From JADLGF01 sp020849415 (GTDB lineage Bacteria; Chloroflexota; Chloroflexia; Thermomicrobiales; UBA6265), in assembly GCA_033812595.1 (NCBI GenBank), contig JAPXTJ010000051.1:1-22072 (forward strand): a stretch of 22,072 bases of DNA. The letters run 5' to 3'. Below, piece after piece: positions 6,608 to 14,485 of this stretch (positions within the stretch are counted from its first letter, which is position 1; every line of letters begins with the position of its first letter). Below the pieces are notes generated by a model. That model was given only the letters and a program-made list of their open reading frames with translations. It was not told the DNA's origin and did not search any database. The position numbers and the translations under genes were made by a program.

Positions 6608-7045
6608 TTACTGGGGTTGGGACATCACGTTGATCATCCATTGGATGCCGAACTTGTCCTGGAAGGCACCGTAATAGTCGCCCCAGAACATGTCGGCCAT
6701 CGGCATCCCGACCTGGCCGCCTTCCGAAAGCGCGGCAAAAAGCCGATCGGCTTCCTCACGTGTGTCCGGGTGCAGGCAGATGTGGGTGCCGTTGCCGTGC
6801 GTGACACTCATCCCCATGCCTTCCCAGACGTCGGTGCCCATCAGGATATGCCCGCCGGTGATCGGCAGGGCGATGTTCATGATCAGGTCCATGTTGGCCT
6901 CGCCCGGCCCCTCCTGACCCTCCTCCAGCGGCACGTCGCCGTGGCGCATGATGCCGAGGAATTCGGTGCCGAAGGCCGCCTTGTAGAAGGTGAAGGCTTC
7001 GAGGGTTCTGCGCTCGAAATTGAGATAGGTGCTCACGGATGCCAT
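6608..7045 (-). CDS. PhnB-like VOC family protein (copy 1)
   Basis: A 145-residue protein of the glyoxalase/bleomycin-resistance/dioxygenase (VOC) superfamily, PhnB-like subgroup. Recognisable elements are the first strand and helix VSTYLNFERRTLEAFTFYKAAFG, the strand NIALPITGGHILMGTDV, the helix DTREEADRLFAALSEGG, and the end MFWGDYYGAFQDKFGIQWMIN. The start ATG has AAAGGAAG 5-6 bases upstream. It is the second of a tandem pair, 44 bases after its paralogue, and both proteins are the same length. PhnB-like proteins mostly have no proven reaction; some resemble methyltransferase-linked or resistance proteins. The specific role is unknown. Confidence 0.9.
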   Translation of the reverse strand: MASVSTYLNFERRTLEAFTFYKAAFGTEFLGIMRHGDVPLEEGQEGPGEANMDLIMNIALPITGGHILMGTDVWEGMGMSVTHGNGTHICLHPDTREEADRLFAALSEGGQVGMPMADMFWGDYYGAFQDKFGIQWMINVMSQPQ

Positions 7046-7089
7046 CGGTGCTTCCTTTCCATCGTCGATGTCGGCTGCGCCCGATGCGA

Positions 7090-7527
7090 TCAGCCGGCCT
7101 GCGGAGCGTCGTAGTTGACCATCCATTGCACGTTGAACTGGTCGATCAGGTTGCCCCAATAGGCGCCCCACGGCATGTCGTCCATCGCCTGGATGATCTG
7201 CGCTCCCGGCGAGAGCGCGGCGAAGAGCTGATCTGCCTCCTCCTTTGAATCGGCGTTCAGCACGATGTGGGAGAAGGTCTGCTTCGCGACCGGAACGCCG
7301 GCCAATTCGAGCACATCGGACCCCATCAGCAGATGACCGCCGAGGATGGGGATCGTGATGTGCATGATCGCCTTCTTGTCTTCTTCCGAGATCTCCCAGT
7401 CGTCCATCGGCATGTCGCCGTAGTGAACGACGGGACCGAGCGGTTCGGTGCCGAAGACCTGCATGTAGAAGTCAAACGCCGCTTGCGTTTGCCCCTCGAA
7501 GTTCAGGTACGTGTCAACGCGCGCCAT
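7090..7527 (-). CDS. PhnB-like VOC family protein (copy 2)
   Basis: Paralogue of the neighbouring VOC protein, also 145 residues: VDTYLNFEGQTQAAFDFYMQ, HITIPILGGHLLMGSDV, EEADQLFAALSPGAQ and MPWGAYWGNLIDQFNVQWMVN align block by block with copy 1. The start is the ATG with GAGGAG 10 bases upstream. The reading frame stays open upstream, with another ATG near 7680 preceded by AAGG, which would add about 51 residues of low-complexity, charged sequence; this is unlikely because the VOC fold begins at once after the chosen start. It is the first gene of a two-gene unit transcribed away from the secreted protein gene at 7776. The middle of the protein (PMDDWEISEEDKKA) differs most from copy 1, so substrates may differ. 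Confidence 0.9.
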   Translation of the reverse strand: MARVDTYLNFEGQTQAAFDFYMQVFGTEPLGPVVHYGDMPMDDWEISEEDKKAIMHITIPILGGHLLMGSDVLELAGVPVAKQTFSHIVLNADSKEEADQLFAALSPGAQIIQAMDDMPWGAYWGNLIDQFNVQWMVNYDAPQAG

Positions 7528-7775
7528 GATGATCTCGCTCCTCGTGTTCGCGTCCTTGCGTGACGCCGGCTTCGTTCGTTGGCGCTCCGCTGCGCCGTTG
7601 GCCGCCGCTCCGCGGGTCAAATCGTCGTTCCCGACTCCGTTGTCATGAACTAGTCGCGCCGGATCGCTCGATTTCGACATCGCGCTGCCCTTATTCCGGA
7701 GATTCCCCTCGGAGATGAAAAAGGCGTACCATCGGAGGCATGTGACGATCCGTGATAGTACCGGAGACATCGCCC

Positions 7776-8348
7776 GTGATTCGCAGCTTCGCACTCCTGG
7801 TGGCGCTGGTGCTGGCGTCTGGAAGCACCGCCGGCGCTTTGGCGCAGTCGAACACGCTTCCACTGGTCGGTCCCGCCGCGTGCGTGATCGCGCCGATCTC
7901 CATCCCGCCGCCGGGCGAAGACGGAGATCTCAACGCTGCGACCCCGGTTCCAACGCCGATCGCGACGGAACCATCGCAACCGGCCGACACCGAGGCAGCC
8001 GCTGCCATCATCGAGCGCATCGCCCAGTCGATCGCGTGCCAGAACGCGGGGGATTTGCCGCGCATGCTGGCGAATTTCTCCCCCGGGTGGCTGCTGGAAC
8101 GCTTTTCCGGGTATGACCGCGTTTTTTTGCAGCGTTTCCTTGAACAGGCAGCTTCGCCGAAGCCGCTTGCCGAGGAGGATCGCATCGAACTCGTTGCCGT
8201 CGACGACATCGGCGTGCGCGGAGACGGAGCCGCAACGACGGTGGTCACCACCCGGCAGGGCGGCGTGGAGCGGCGCTCGCTGCTGGCGCTTGTATTCGAT
8301 GGTGACACGTGGCTGATCGATTCTGGTCAGCCGCTTGTGAGCGACTGA
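7776..8348 (+). CDS. Secreted NTF2-like hypothetical protein
   Basis: No specific family is recognised. The 190-residue product starts with a Sec-type signal peptide (IRSFALLVALVLASGSTAGA, likely cut after ALA near residue 24). A Pro/Thr-rich linker (about residues 40-65) follows, then a domain with helix IIERIAQSIACQNAGDLPRM, an FLQRFLEQAA segment and late strands ALVFDGDTWLID, an outline typical of NTF2/SnoaL-like alpha+beta barrels. A GTG start is chosen because GGAG lies 9 bases upstream; an in-frame GTG at 7752 has no such site and would put an acidic stretch before the signal peptide. It stands alone between the divergent VOC pair and the AceE-like gene. Two cysteines remain in the mature part. 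NTF2-like folding is inference from pattern only. Confidence 0.75.
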   Translation: MIRSFALLVALVLASGSTAGALAQSNTLPLVGPAACVIAPISIPPPGEDGDLNAATPVPTPIATEPSQPADTEAAAAIIERIAQSIACQNAGDLPRMLANFSPGWLLERFSGYDRVFLQRFLEQAASPKPLAEEDRIELVAVDDIGVRGDGAATTVVTTRQGGVERRSLLALVFDGDTWLIDSGQPLVSD

Positions 8349-8407
8349 ACAAACCGTCCTGCGGGTGCCGGTCTGATGTCGTACCATGCCCCATGAGATA
8401 GCACGCA

Positions 8408-8426
8408 CCGGAAACAACGGTTCCGG
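8408..8426 (+). promoter_or_regulatory. Inverted repeat CCGGAA-N7-TTCCGG upstream of the AceE-like gene
   Basis: A perfect 6-bp inverted repeat with a 7-base gap lies 38 bases before the AceE-like start codon. It could be an operator or a leader hairpin. It does not resemble the PdhR operator. No clear promoter was found in the 116-base gap. Confidence 0.35.
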
Positions 8427-8464
8427 GCGACGCAGCGACGCGGAAACGAACCGGGAGGAACTCA

Positions 8465-10867
8465 ATGGCGATTCGGGCGCCGAAACCAAAAGACGAGCCT
8501 GCCATTAGCGAGATCGATTTCGAAGCCCTGCGCGAGCTCGAACGCCGCGTCCTCTGGCTCTCGACGATGATCGTGCACCACGCCAACAATGTCCGGCCGA
8601 GTTTGGACAAATCAAAAGTGGGCGGACACCAGGCGTCCTCCGCCTCGGTCGCCACGATCATGACCGCGCTCTACTTCCACTTTTTGCAGCCGGGCGACCG
8701 GGTTTCGATCAAGCCGCACGCCTCCCCGGTCTTCCACGCGGCGCAATACCTGCTCGGCAATCTCGACAAGAAGTACCTGCCCACCCTTCGCGAGTACAAG
8801 GGGCTCCAGGCCTACCCGAGCCGGACCAAGGATCCGGATCCGGTCGATTTCTCGACCGGTTCGGTCGGCCTCGGCGCCGTCGCGCCGGTCTTCGCCTCAC
8901 TCTCGGCGGAATACAACAAGCTCCACTTCGGCGAAGTTTCCTCGAACCGCTTCATCTCCCTGATCGGCGATGCCGAACTCGATGAAGGCAATGTCTGGGA
9001 AACCGTCGCGGAAGAGGCGATCCAGGGCCTCAGCAACGTCATCTGGATCATCGATCTCAACCGGCAGAGTCTCGACCGGGTGATCCCGGGCGTGCGCGCG
9101 ACGCGACTCAAGGCGCTCTTCGCCGGGGCCGGCTGGCGGGTCTTCGAGGCGAAGTACGGCGCCCGCCTTACCGCCGCCATGGAAGCCGAGCACGGCGTGT
9201 CGCTTCGCCGCCGCATCGATGACATGAGCAACGAGGAGTACCAGGCGCTGATCCGGATCAGCGACGGCGCGGAATTGCGCCGCCGCGTGTCCGATGTCGC
9301 CGACGCGGCCTACCGCAAGGAGATCCTCGCTTCGATCGCCGGCACGCCGGACGATGAACTGCAGCACCTGATCTCGAATCTCGGCGGACACGATCTCCCC
9401 CGCCTGATCGATGTGCTCAACCAGGCCGATGCCGTTCAGGATGCGCCGGCCGTGATCTTCGCCTACACCGTCAAGGGGTGGGGATTGCCGCTCGCCGGCG
9501 ACCCGATGAACCACTCGCAGTTGCTGACGCAGGCGCAGATGGACGCGCTCCAGGCCGAATTCGGCATCTCGGCGGACGACATTTGGGAGGGAGTGCCGGC
9601 CGATTCGCAGGCGGCGGCAACCGCCCGCGAGGCGAGCCAGCGGCTCAAGCCGACCGCACCCATCGGTGATCTGCTCGATCCGTCGGTGATTCCGGCCACG
9701 CTCAACACCCGCAACCCACCGCAGACCTCCACCCAGGAAGCGCTCGGCCGCACGCTGGCGCGGGTGGCGGACGAACCGGCCTTGGCCGCGCGCGTGATGA
9801 CGATGTCGCCCGATGTCGCCACCAGCACGCACCTCTCCGGCTGGATCAACAAGACAGGCGTGTTCGCCCGCGAGGCGGCGACCGATTACGAATCGGGCGC
9901 GCCGAAGCTGCTGAAGTGGGAGCCGAGCCCGAGCGGCCGCCACATCGAACTCGGTATCTCCGAGATGAACCTGTTCATGGCGCTCGGCCAGTTCGGCCTC
10001 TCTTATGAGTTGACCGGCCAGCACCTGATTCCGATCGGCACGGTCTACGACCCGTTCGTCTGCCGTGGTCTCGACGCGCTCATCTACAGCCTTTACGTCG
10101 GCTCGAAGATGATCTTCGCCGGCACCCCGGCTGGTGTCTCGCTCAGCCCCGAGGGCGGCGCGCACCAGAGCGCGGTCACCCCGTCGCTCGGCATCGAACT
10201 GCCGAACATGGTCTTCTACGAACCGGCCTTTGCGGCCGAAGTCGAATGGATGACCCTCGAGGCGATGCGCCAGTGCTGCGATCGCGTCAACGGCATTTCG
10301 ACCTACCTGCGCCTTTCGACCAAGACGGTCGATTCGAACCTGGCCAAGCCGGTGCTGGCGCGCCTCGGGGAAGAAGAACTCCGCCGTCAGGTGTTGGCCG
10401 GCGGCTACCGCCTGATCGATCACGCCATCGATGCGCCGGGTCTCGATCCGTCCGACACAGTGCAGATCATGGTCGGCGGCATCATGGCGCCGGAGGCGGT
10501 CGAGGCGGCGAAGCGGCTCCACGAAGAGGGCGTTGCGGCGAACGTGATCGTCGTCACCTCCAGCGACCTGCTCTTCAAAGCGATCCGCAACGGCCGCAAG
10601 GTGCAGTTGCGCAACGCCAGCGCGAAGATTGATCTTGGCCACCTCGAAACGCTGATCCCGGCGCACGAACGCCGCGCCCCGATGGTGACGATTCAGGACG
10701 GTGCTTCGCACTCGCTGGCGTTCCTCGGTTCCGCCTTCGGCGTGCCGGTGGTGCCGCTGGGTGTCGACGAGTTCGGCCAGTCAGCCGGCCGTCAGGATCT
10801 CTACCACCACGTTGGTATCGACGCCGACCAGATCGTCAACGCCGCCATGCTGGCGCTGGAGATTTAG
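8465..10867 (+). CDS. AceE-type homodimeric 2-oxoacid dehydrogenase E1 / transketolase-like enzyme
   Basis: A thiamine-diphosphate enzyme of 800 residues that aligns along its length with the homodimeric pyruvate dehydrogenase E1 (AceE, about 890 residues). Visible matches: GGHQAS (53-58), PHASPVFHAA (84-93), STGSVGLG (130-137), the ThDP/Mg motif from GDAELDEG (168-175) to DLNRQSLD (197-204), TVKGWG (335-340), a loop histidine (His350, like AceE His407), the probable catalytic Glu500 in GISEMN, EGGAHQS (563-569) and a C-terminal DEFGQSAGRQDLYHH. It is shorter than AceE at the N-terminus, where AceE binds E2. GGAGGA lies 5 bases before the ATG. No E2, E3 or lipoylation gene is nearby, so it may act with distant partners, on another 2-oxoacid, or as a transketolase-like enzyme. 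The cofactor site looks complete. Confidence 0.85.
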   Translation: MAIRAPKPKDEPAISEIDFEALRELERRVLWLSTMIVHHANNVRPSLDKSKVGGHQASSASVATIMTALYFHFLQPGDRVSIKPHASPVFHAAQYLLGNLDKKYLPTLREYKGLQAYPSRTKDPDPVDFSTGSVGLGAVAPVFASLSAEYNKLHFGEVSSNRFISLIGDAELDEGNVWETVAEEAIQGLSNVIWIIDLNRQSLDRVIPGVRATRLKALFAGAGWRVFEAKYGARLTAAMEAEHGVSLRRRIDDMSNEEYQALIRISDGAELRRRVSDVADAAYRKEILASIAGTPDDELQHLISNLGGHDLPRLIDVLNQADAVQDAPAVIFAYTVKGWGLPLAGDPMNHSQLLTQAQMDALQAEFGISADDIWEGVPADSQAAATAREASQRLKPTAPIGDLLDPSVIPATLNTRNPPQTSTQEALGRTLARVADEPALAARVMTMSPDVATSTHLSGWINKTGVFAREAATDYESGAPKLLKWEPSPSGRHIELGISEMNLFMALGQFGLSYELTGQHLIPIGTVYDPFVCRGLDALIYSLYVGSKMIFAGTPAGVSLSPEGGAHQSAVTPSLGIELPNMVFYEPAFAAEVEWMTLEAMRQCCDRVNGISTYLRLSTKTVDSNLAKPVLARLGEEELRRQVLAGGYRLIDHAIDAPGLDPSDTVQIMVGGIMAPEAVEAAKRLHEEGVAANVIVVTSSDLLFKAIRNGRKVQLRNASAKIDLGHLETLIPAHERRAPMVTIQDGASHSLAFLGSAFGVPVVPLGVDEFGQSAGRQDLYHHVGIDADQIVNAAMLALEI

Positions 10868-10896
10868 GCCACATCTCGAATCTTCATTCCGAACGA

Positions 10897-10928
10897 ACGG
10901 CCCCTCGATCGTGAGATCGAGGGGCCGT
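10897..10928. terminator. Long hairpin between convergent genes
   Basis: A perfect 14-bp stem (10897-10910 with 10915-10928, loop GTGA) sits 29 bases after the AceE-like stop codon and 28 bases before the convergent stop codon of the gamma-glutamyltransferase-like gene. There is no T tract. It has the same design as the hairpin at 6551-6584 and likely ends both transcripts. Confidence 0.72.
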
Positions 10929-10956
10929 CGTCTGGATGTGCGATTCATGTCTGGAC

Positions 10957-12717
10957 CTACAGGACGATGTCGCCCCATGAGGTGCTGAAGCGTTTGTCGA
11001 CTCCGACCTCGGCACTGGTGCGATCCTCGGAAAACTTGATCATTCCGCCGCTGCCGAAGATGCCGGTGCCGACTTCGACATCGTGCCCCCGCTCCTCCAG
11101 TTCGGCGATGACCGATTCCGGAAACGGGTTCTCGCACTGTAACGTGTTCCGCACGGCGCTCGGGATCACCGAGTTCGGCATGGCGGTGGTCACCCACCGC
11201 GCCCGGTCGATCGCCTGCTGCGGCGTTTCGGAGAAATCGATCGCCGCCATCATCTGCTGCAGTTGCACCTGCGGTTGCGCGTCGACGCCGGTGTTGCCGC
11301 CAATCACCCACGGGACGCCGTCGCGCAGCACCATGTAGGGGCAACTCGTGTGCCGCACCCGTTTCCCGGGCGCGACGACGTTGGGGTTCTCGGGATCGAG
11401 TGAGTAGAACTTCATTCGCTCGTTGATATTGATGCCGGTGCCGGTCACGACCCGGAACTGAAACCCGATGCTTGTCGTGACGGACGCGGCGTTGCCGTAT
11501 TGATCCGATATCTGGATCGTGGTCGTGTTGCCACCGGCCGAGGTTGTGGCCGCATTCTCCGGCCACTTCATCGCCGCATCCATATCGATCCGGGCGAGTT
11601 GCTCGGCGCCGTGCTCATCCGAAAGCAACCACTCCAGATCGATATCGGTGGTCGCCGGATCGGCCAGGAAGGCGTGGCGGTCACCGAACGCCAGCTTGAC
11701 CGCCTCGATCTGCGTGTGCACGACGTCGGGGTGGTGCGGCGTCAGGCCACCCTGATCGATCCCCTTCAGGATGTTGAGCGCAAGCAACATGGTGGCCCCC
11801 TGGCTGTTCGGCGGGCACTGATAGACGCGTGAGGTTTCGCCGTACGGGATCGAGATCGCGGGCACAATCTCGGCCTCGAAGCTGGCGAAATCGTCGAGGG
11901 TGAACCAGCCATCCTCCCGGTCGGAATCGGCGACGATCGCCTCGGCGATCGGTCCGCGGTAGAAGTGATCGCGGGCGGCCTGGAGGCCGGCCGATCGGGC
12001 GCTCGCCTCCCCCACGCCCCGGTTCAATGCGCCGATCGCTCCGCCGGTGTACGCCTCGACCAGGCCCTCAAACGTCGCCGCAAGATCGGGGTTGTAGAGC
12101 GTATTCGCCGCTTCGACGAGTTCGCCGTCGAGGATGTAGAGGGCGGCGGTCGGGGCGTGATTCCGCACATTCTCTTCCTCGAAGCCGATGAAGATGCCGA
12201 GTTCGGCCGAGGCGGCGAAGCCGTCGCGCGCCAGGTCGATGGCCGGCTGGAGCAGGCGCGGCAGGGCGATGCGTCCGTAGCGATCGAGCCAGAGCATCCA
12301 GCCATCCCACGATCCGGGAACATTGGCCTGATGCATGCCACGCACCTGTGAGCGGGGCTCATAGGCCTCCAGACTTATCAGGCTCCCGGCTGGCCCGACG
12401 CCATCGAGCGCGGTCACCTCACCGGCGGCGTTGTCGAAGTAGAGTCCCCAGATGCCGCCGCCGAGCGCGTGCGAGAAGTAGGGCTCCACCACCGACAGCA
12501 TTGCGCCGACCACGAACGCGGCGTCGGCTGCGGTGCCCCCTTCCGCCAGCACGGCAATGGCCGCCTCCGTCGCGAGGCGGTGGGAGGATGCCACCGCGGC
12601 CACGTAATCAGGCGATTGCGCCTCGATTGCCGGCGCGAGGAGAGGGGTTGCCGCCGCGGCGGCCAGGAGAGAACGGCGGGAGAGGCGTCGTGCGGGCGAG
12701 TGGCGTGAATCGGTCAT
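10957..12717 (-). CDS. Gamma-glutamyltransferase-like Ntn hydrolase, Tat-exported
   Basis: A 586-residue member of the GGT family, made as a precursor that cuts itself to free an N-terminal threonine nucleophile. A Tat leader is clear: SRRSLL at 13-18, then an Ala-rich segment ending near AIEAQS (30-35). The large-subunit start (ASSHRLATEAAIAVLAEGGTAADAA) and ALGGGIWGLYF match the family. The cleavage/catalytic site reads GNTTTIQISDQYGNA, with Thr398 as likely nucleophile; the following TH of classic GGT is TT here. Several glutamyl-contacting residues of E. coli GGT (Arg114, the Asp pair 432-433) appear replaced, while GG (473-474) is kept. So it may be an amidohydrolase or acylase of other specificity. 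GGAGGAG lies 5 bases before the ATG. It seems to be a single-gene unit. Confidence 0.88.
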   Translation of the reverse strand: MTDSRHSPARRLSRRSLLAAAAATPLLAPAIEAQSPDYVAAVASSHRLATEAAIAVLAEGGTAADAAFVVGAMLSVVEPYFSHALGGGIWGLYFDNAAGEVTALDGVGPAGSLISLEAYEPRSQVRGMHQANVPGSWDGWMLWLDRYGRIALPRLLQPAIDLARDGFAASAELGIFIGFEEENVRNHAPTAALYILDGELVEAANTLYNPDLAATFEGLVEAYTGGAIGALNRGVGEASARSAGLQAARDHFYRGPIAEAIVADSDREDGWFTLDDFASFEAEIVPAISIPYGETSRVYQCPPNSQGATMLLALNILKGIDQGGLTPHHPDVVHTQIEAVKLAFGDRHAFLADPATTDIDLEWLLSDEHGAEQLARIDMDAAMKWPENAATTSAGGNTTTIQISDQYGNAASVTTSIGFQFRVVTGTGININERMKFYSLDPENPNVVAPGKRVRHTSCPYMVLRDGVPWVIGGNTGVDAQPQVQLQQMMAAIDFSETPQQAIDRARWVTTAMPNSVIPSAVRNTLQCENPFPESVIAELEERGHDVEVGTGIFGSGGMIKFSEDRTSAEVGVDKRFSTSWGDIVL

Positions 12718-12782
12718 CGAAGCTCCTCCGGCGCATCGCCGTGCAAGCGATCGGATCGAACGACTGACCTGCCCTGCCAGTA

Positions 12783-12797
12783 GTACCCCTACGGTAC
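12783..12797 (-). promoter_or_regulatory. Inverted repeat GTACC-N5-GGTAC upstream of the GGT-like gene
   Basis: A short perfect inverted repeat about 66 bases before the GGT-like start codon, just after the upstream gene's terminator. It lies where a promoter or operator would be expected, but I see no good -35/-10 pair there. A regulatory role is a guess from position. Confidence 0.25.
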
Positions 12798-12802
12798 AAC
12801 AA

Positions 12803-12831
12803 AGGCGATCGGTCGGGGTGACCGATCGCCT
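12803..12831 (-). terminator. Terminator downstream of the His-rich protein gene
   Basis: A perfect 12-bp stem (12803-12814 with 12820-12831, 5-base loop) lies 42 bases past the His-rich gene stop codon. On the minus strand it is followed by TTGTTGT, and on the plus strand by CTGTTTT, so it can end minus-strand transcripts and would also stop plus-strand readthrough. It separates the amtB/His-rich unit from the GGT-like gene. Confidence 0.78.
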
Positions 12832-12873
12832 CTGTTTTGCGCAAGAACGGGGAATCGTTGTCGGTGCGTCGCG

Positions 12874-13122
12874 CTAGTGGCTGTGTTCGTGCTCGTCGGT
12901 TTCGTCGACGTACTCGATCTCGTAGTCGCCGGTGGCGATCACCGCCAGATCTTCGAGGGCGTGGAAGGTTTCGAAGACGACTTCCTCGAACTTGATCTCG
13001 CCCTTGACGAACTGCTGGAAGAGATCGGTGAGGCTTTCGCCGAGGTCGCGCGCCAGTGACTGCTGCTCTTCGGGATCGCGCTCGCCGTTCGAGCCGTGGG
13101 AGTGATCGTGATCGTGGGACAC
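12874..13122 (-). CDS. Small acidic protein with histidine clusters at both ends
   Basis: Not assigned to a family. The 82-residue protein has an N-terminal SHDHDHSHG cluster and a C-terminal DEHEHSH cluster around an acidic helical core (LARDLGESLTDLFQQFVKG and FEEVVFETFHALEDLAVI). His/Asp/Glu-rich ends of this kind commonly bind Ni, Zn, Co or Cu, so metal storage, buffering or delivery is plausible; this is inference. No signal peptide is seen. The GTG start has AAAGG 10 bases upstream; the in-frame GTG at 13191 is less likely because it lacks a Shine-Dalgarno and overlaps a possible TACACT -10 box (13180-13185). It lies 111 bases after amtB on the same strand and may be co-transcribed, but a metal chaperone is not a usual partner of ammonium transport. 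Confidence 0.72.
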   Translation of the reverse strand: MSHDHDHSHGSNGERDPEEQQSLARDLGESLTDLFQQFVKGEIKFEEVVFETFHALEDLAVIATGDYEIEYVDETDEHEHSH

Positions 13123-13233
13123 CGGACCTGGACCTTTCGTTCGTGAGTGGGCGGGCCGCTCCGGCCGCGCGCTGCGATCAGTGTAGAGCACCGATCCCCG
13201 GGCGGCGGCCCGCCTCGATCACGCTATCTCCGG

Positions 13234-14445
13234 TCAGTCGCGGTAGGCGAGTTCGCCGTGCTGGCCGAAATCGAGGCCCACGCTCTCCTCGTCCTCCGGC
13301 ACCCGCAATCCGCCGAGCGCCGCTTTCAGCACCGTCAGGATCACGAAGGTGCCAGCCGCCGCGAAGAGGGCGGCCGCGCCGACCGCAATCACTTGCTCCA
13401 CGATCTGGGTTCCACGGGAGCGGCCGTCCGGTATGAACTGCGATTTCGCGAAGATACCGGTCGCGATCGAGCCCCAGAATCCGCCGATCCCGTGCACCGC
13501 GAAGACATCAAGGGCATCATCGACACCGAGACTCTTCTTGAGCAGATCGACGGCGAACCCGCTGATCACGCCGCCGATCAGGCCGATCGCGATCGCGGGC
13601 AGCGGATCGACGAATCCCGCCGCCGGGGTAATCGCTACCAAACCGGCCACCGCACCGCAGGCGCCGCCGAGCACGCTAGGCTTGCCCTTGACCAGCCAGG
13701 CGTAGCCAATCCAGCCGAGACCGCCGGCGGCGGCCGCGATGTTGGTGGCTACGAACGCGGTCGCGGCCTGGCCGTTCGCGGCCAGCGCGCTGCCGGCGTT
13801 GAATCCGAACCACCCGAACCAGAGCAGCGATGCCCCGAGCAGGGTGTACGGCACGTTGTGTGGCTCCATCTCCTCTTTCCCGAAGCCGGTCCGCTTGCCG
13901 AGCACGATCGCGCAGACCAGCGCTGACACGCCGGAACTGAGGTGCACCACGGTGCCTCCGGCGAAATCGAGCGCGCCTCGCTCGAAGAGCCAGCCTCCGC
14001 CCCAGACCCAGTGCGCGAGCGGTGAATAGATGAAGGTCGACCAGAGGAGCGAGAAGAGGACGAACGCCGAGAACTTCTTCCGCTCCGCGAAGGCGCCGGA
14101 GATGAGCGCCGGCGTGATGATCGCGAACATCATCTGGAAGACGGCGAATGCAGCGTGCGGGATCGATGATCCGTCCTGCGGCGCGCCAGTGACGCCATCG
14201 AAGCCGAAGAACTTGAAGTTGCCGAAGATGCCGCCCACATCGTCACCGAAGGCGATCGTGTATCCCCAGAGCACCCAGATCACGCTGATCAGCAGCATCA
14301 TGAAGAAACTGTGGAACATGGTGGTGAGTACGTTCTTGCCTCGCACCAGTCCGCCGTAGAAGAAGCCGAGCCCGGGCGTCATCAGCAGCACGAGCGCCGC
14401 CGACGCCAGTACCCATGCGGTTGCCCCGGAGTCGATTGCATCCAT
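13234..14445 (-). CDS. amtB: Ammonium transporter, Amt/AmtB family
   Basis: An inner-membrane ammonium channel of 403 residues with about eleven hydrophobic helices. The twin pore histidines are present: His168 in GGTVVHLSSG and His318 in FAVHGIGGFWGS. Other marks are GLGFFYGGLVRGKN (25-38), FFMMLLISVIWVLWGY and the family tail GLDFGQHGELAY. The ATG at 14445 has GGGAGGA about 6 bases upstream and the first helix follows directly; an open frame upstream adds 28 unlike residues. A few extra residues precede helix 1 compared with E. coli AmtB, but no cleaved signal peptide is evident. No PII (glnK) gene lies beside it, unlike the common amtB-glnK pair. Upstream repeats of TGGACCG may be regulatory. 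Confidence 0.96.
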   Translation of the reverse strand: MDAIDSGATAWVLASAALVLLMTPGLGFFYGGLVRGKNVLTTMFHSFFMMLLISVIWVLWGYTIAFGDDVGGIFGNFKFFGFDGVTGAPQDGSSIPHAAFAVFQMMFAIITPALISGAFAERKKFSAFVLFSLLWSTFIYSPLAHWVWGGGWLFERGALDFAGGTVVHLSSGVSALVCAIVLGKRTGFGKEEMEPHNVPYTLLGASLLWFGWFGFNAGSALAANGQAATAFVATNIAAAAGGLGWIGYAWLVKGKPSVLGGACGAVAGLVAITPAAGFVDPLPAIAIGLIGGVISGFAVDLLKKSLGVDDALDVFAVHGIGGFWGSIATGIFAKSQFIPDGRSRGTQIVEQVIAVGAAALFAAAGTFVILTVLKAALGGLRVPEDEESVGLDFGQHGELAYRD

Positions 14446-14462
14446 TGCCGATCCTCCCCCAC

Positions 14463-14485
14463 TGGACCGATCAGACTCCGGTCCA
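14463..14485 (-). promoter_or_regulatory. TGGACCG inverted repeat upstream of amtB
   Basis: TGGACCG (14463-14469) and its reverse complement CGGTCCA (14479-14485) form a 7-bp inverted repeat with a 9-base gap, ending about 5 bases upstream of the amtB Shine-Dalgarno. A third copy of CGGTCCA is at 14583-14589. The pair could be a repressor operator or a leader hairpin near the ribosome site. The gap 14446-14782 also holds GACAAT (14617-14622) and its complement ATTGTC (14637-14642) with a 14-base gap. No certain promoter for amtB was found. Confidence 0.45.

Noticed and set aside
7528..7680. N-terminal extension of VOC copy 2 from an ATG near 7680
   Set aside because: The extension is low-complexity and charged, while the VOC fold and a better Shine-Dalgarno start at 7527.
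7725..8387. Octamer CGTACCAT upstream of both plus-strand genes (7725-7732 and 8380-8387)
   Set aside because: TACCAT could be a -10 box, but neither copy has a plausible -35 box, and two octamer copies are not enough evidence.
8897..10711. Long 604-codon open frame antisense to the AceE-like gene
   Set aside because: The sense strand has a complete set of ThDP-enzyme motifs; the antisense is Arg/His-rich, typical of a shadow in high-GC DNA.
13180..13185. TACACT as a -10 box for the His-rich gene
   Set aside because: Only 4 of 6 consensus and no -35 box found; kept only as a note in choosing the start codon.
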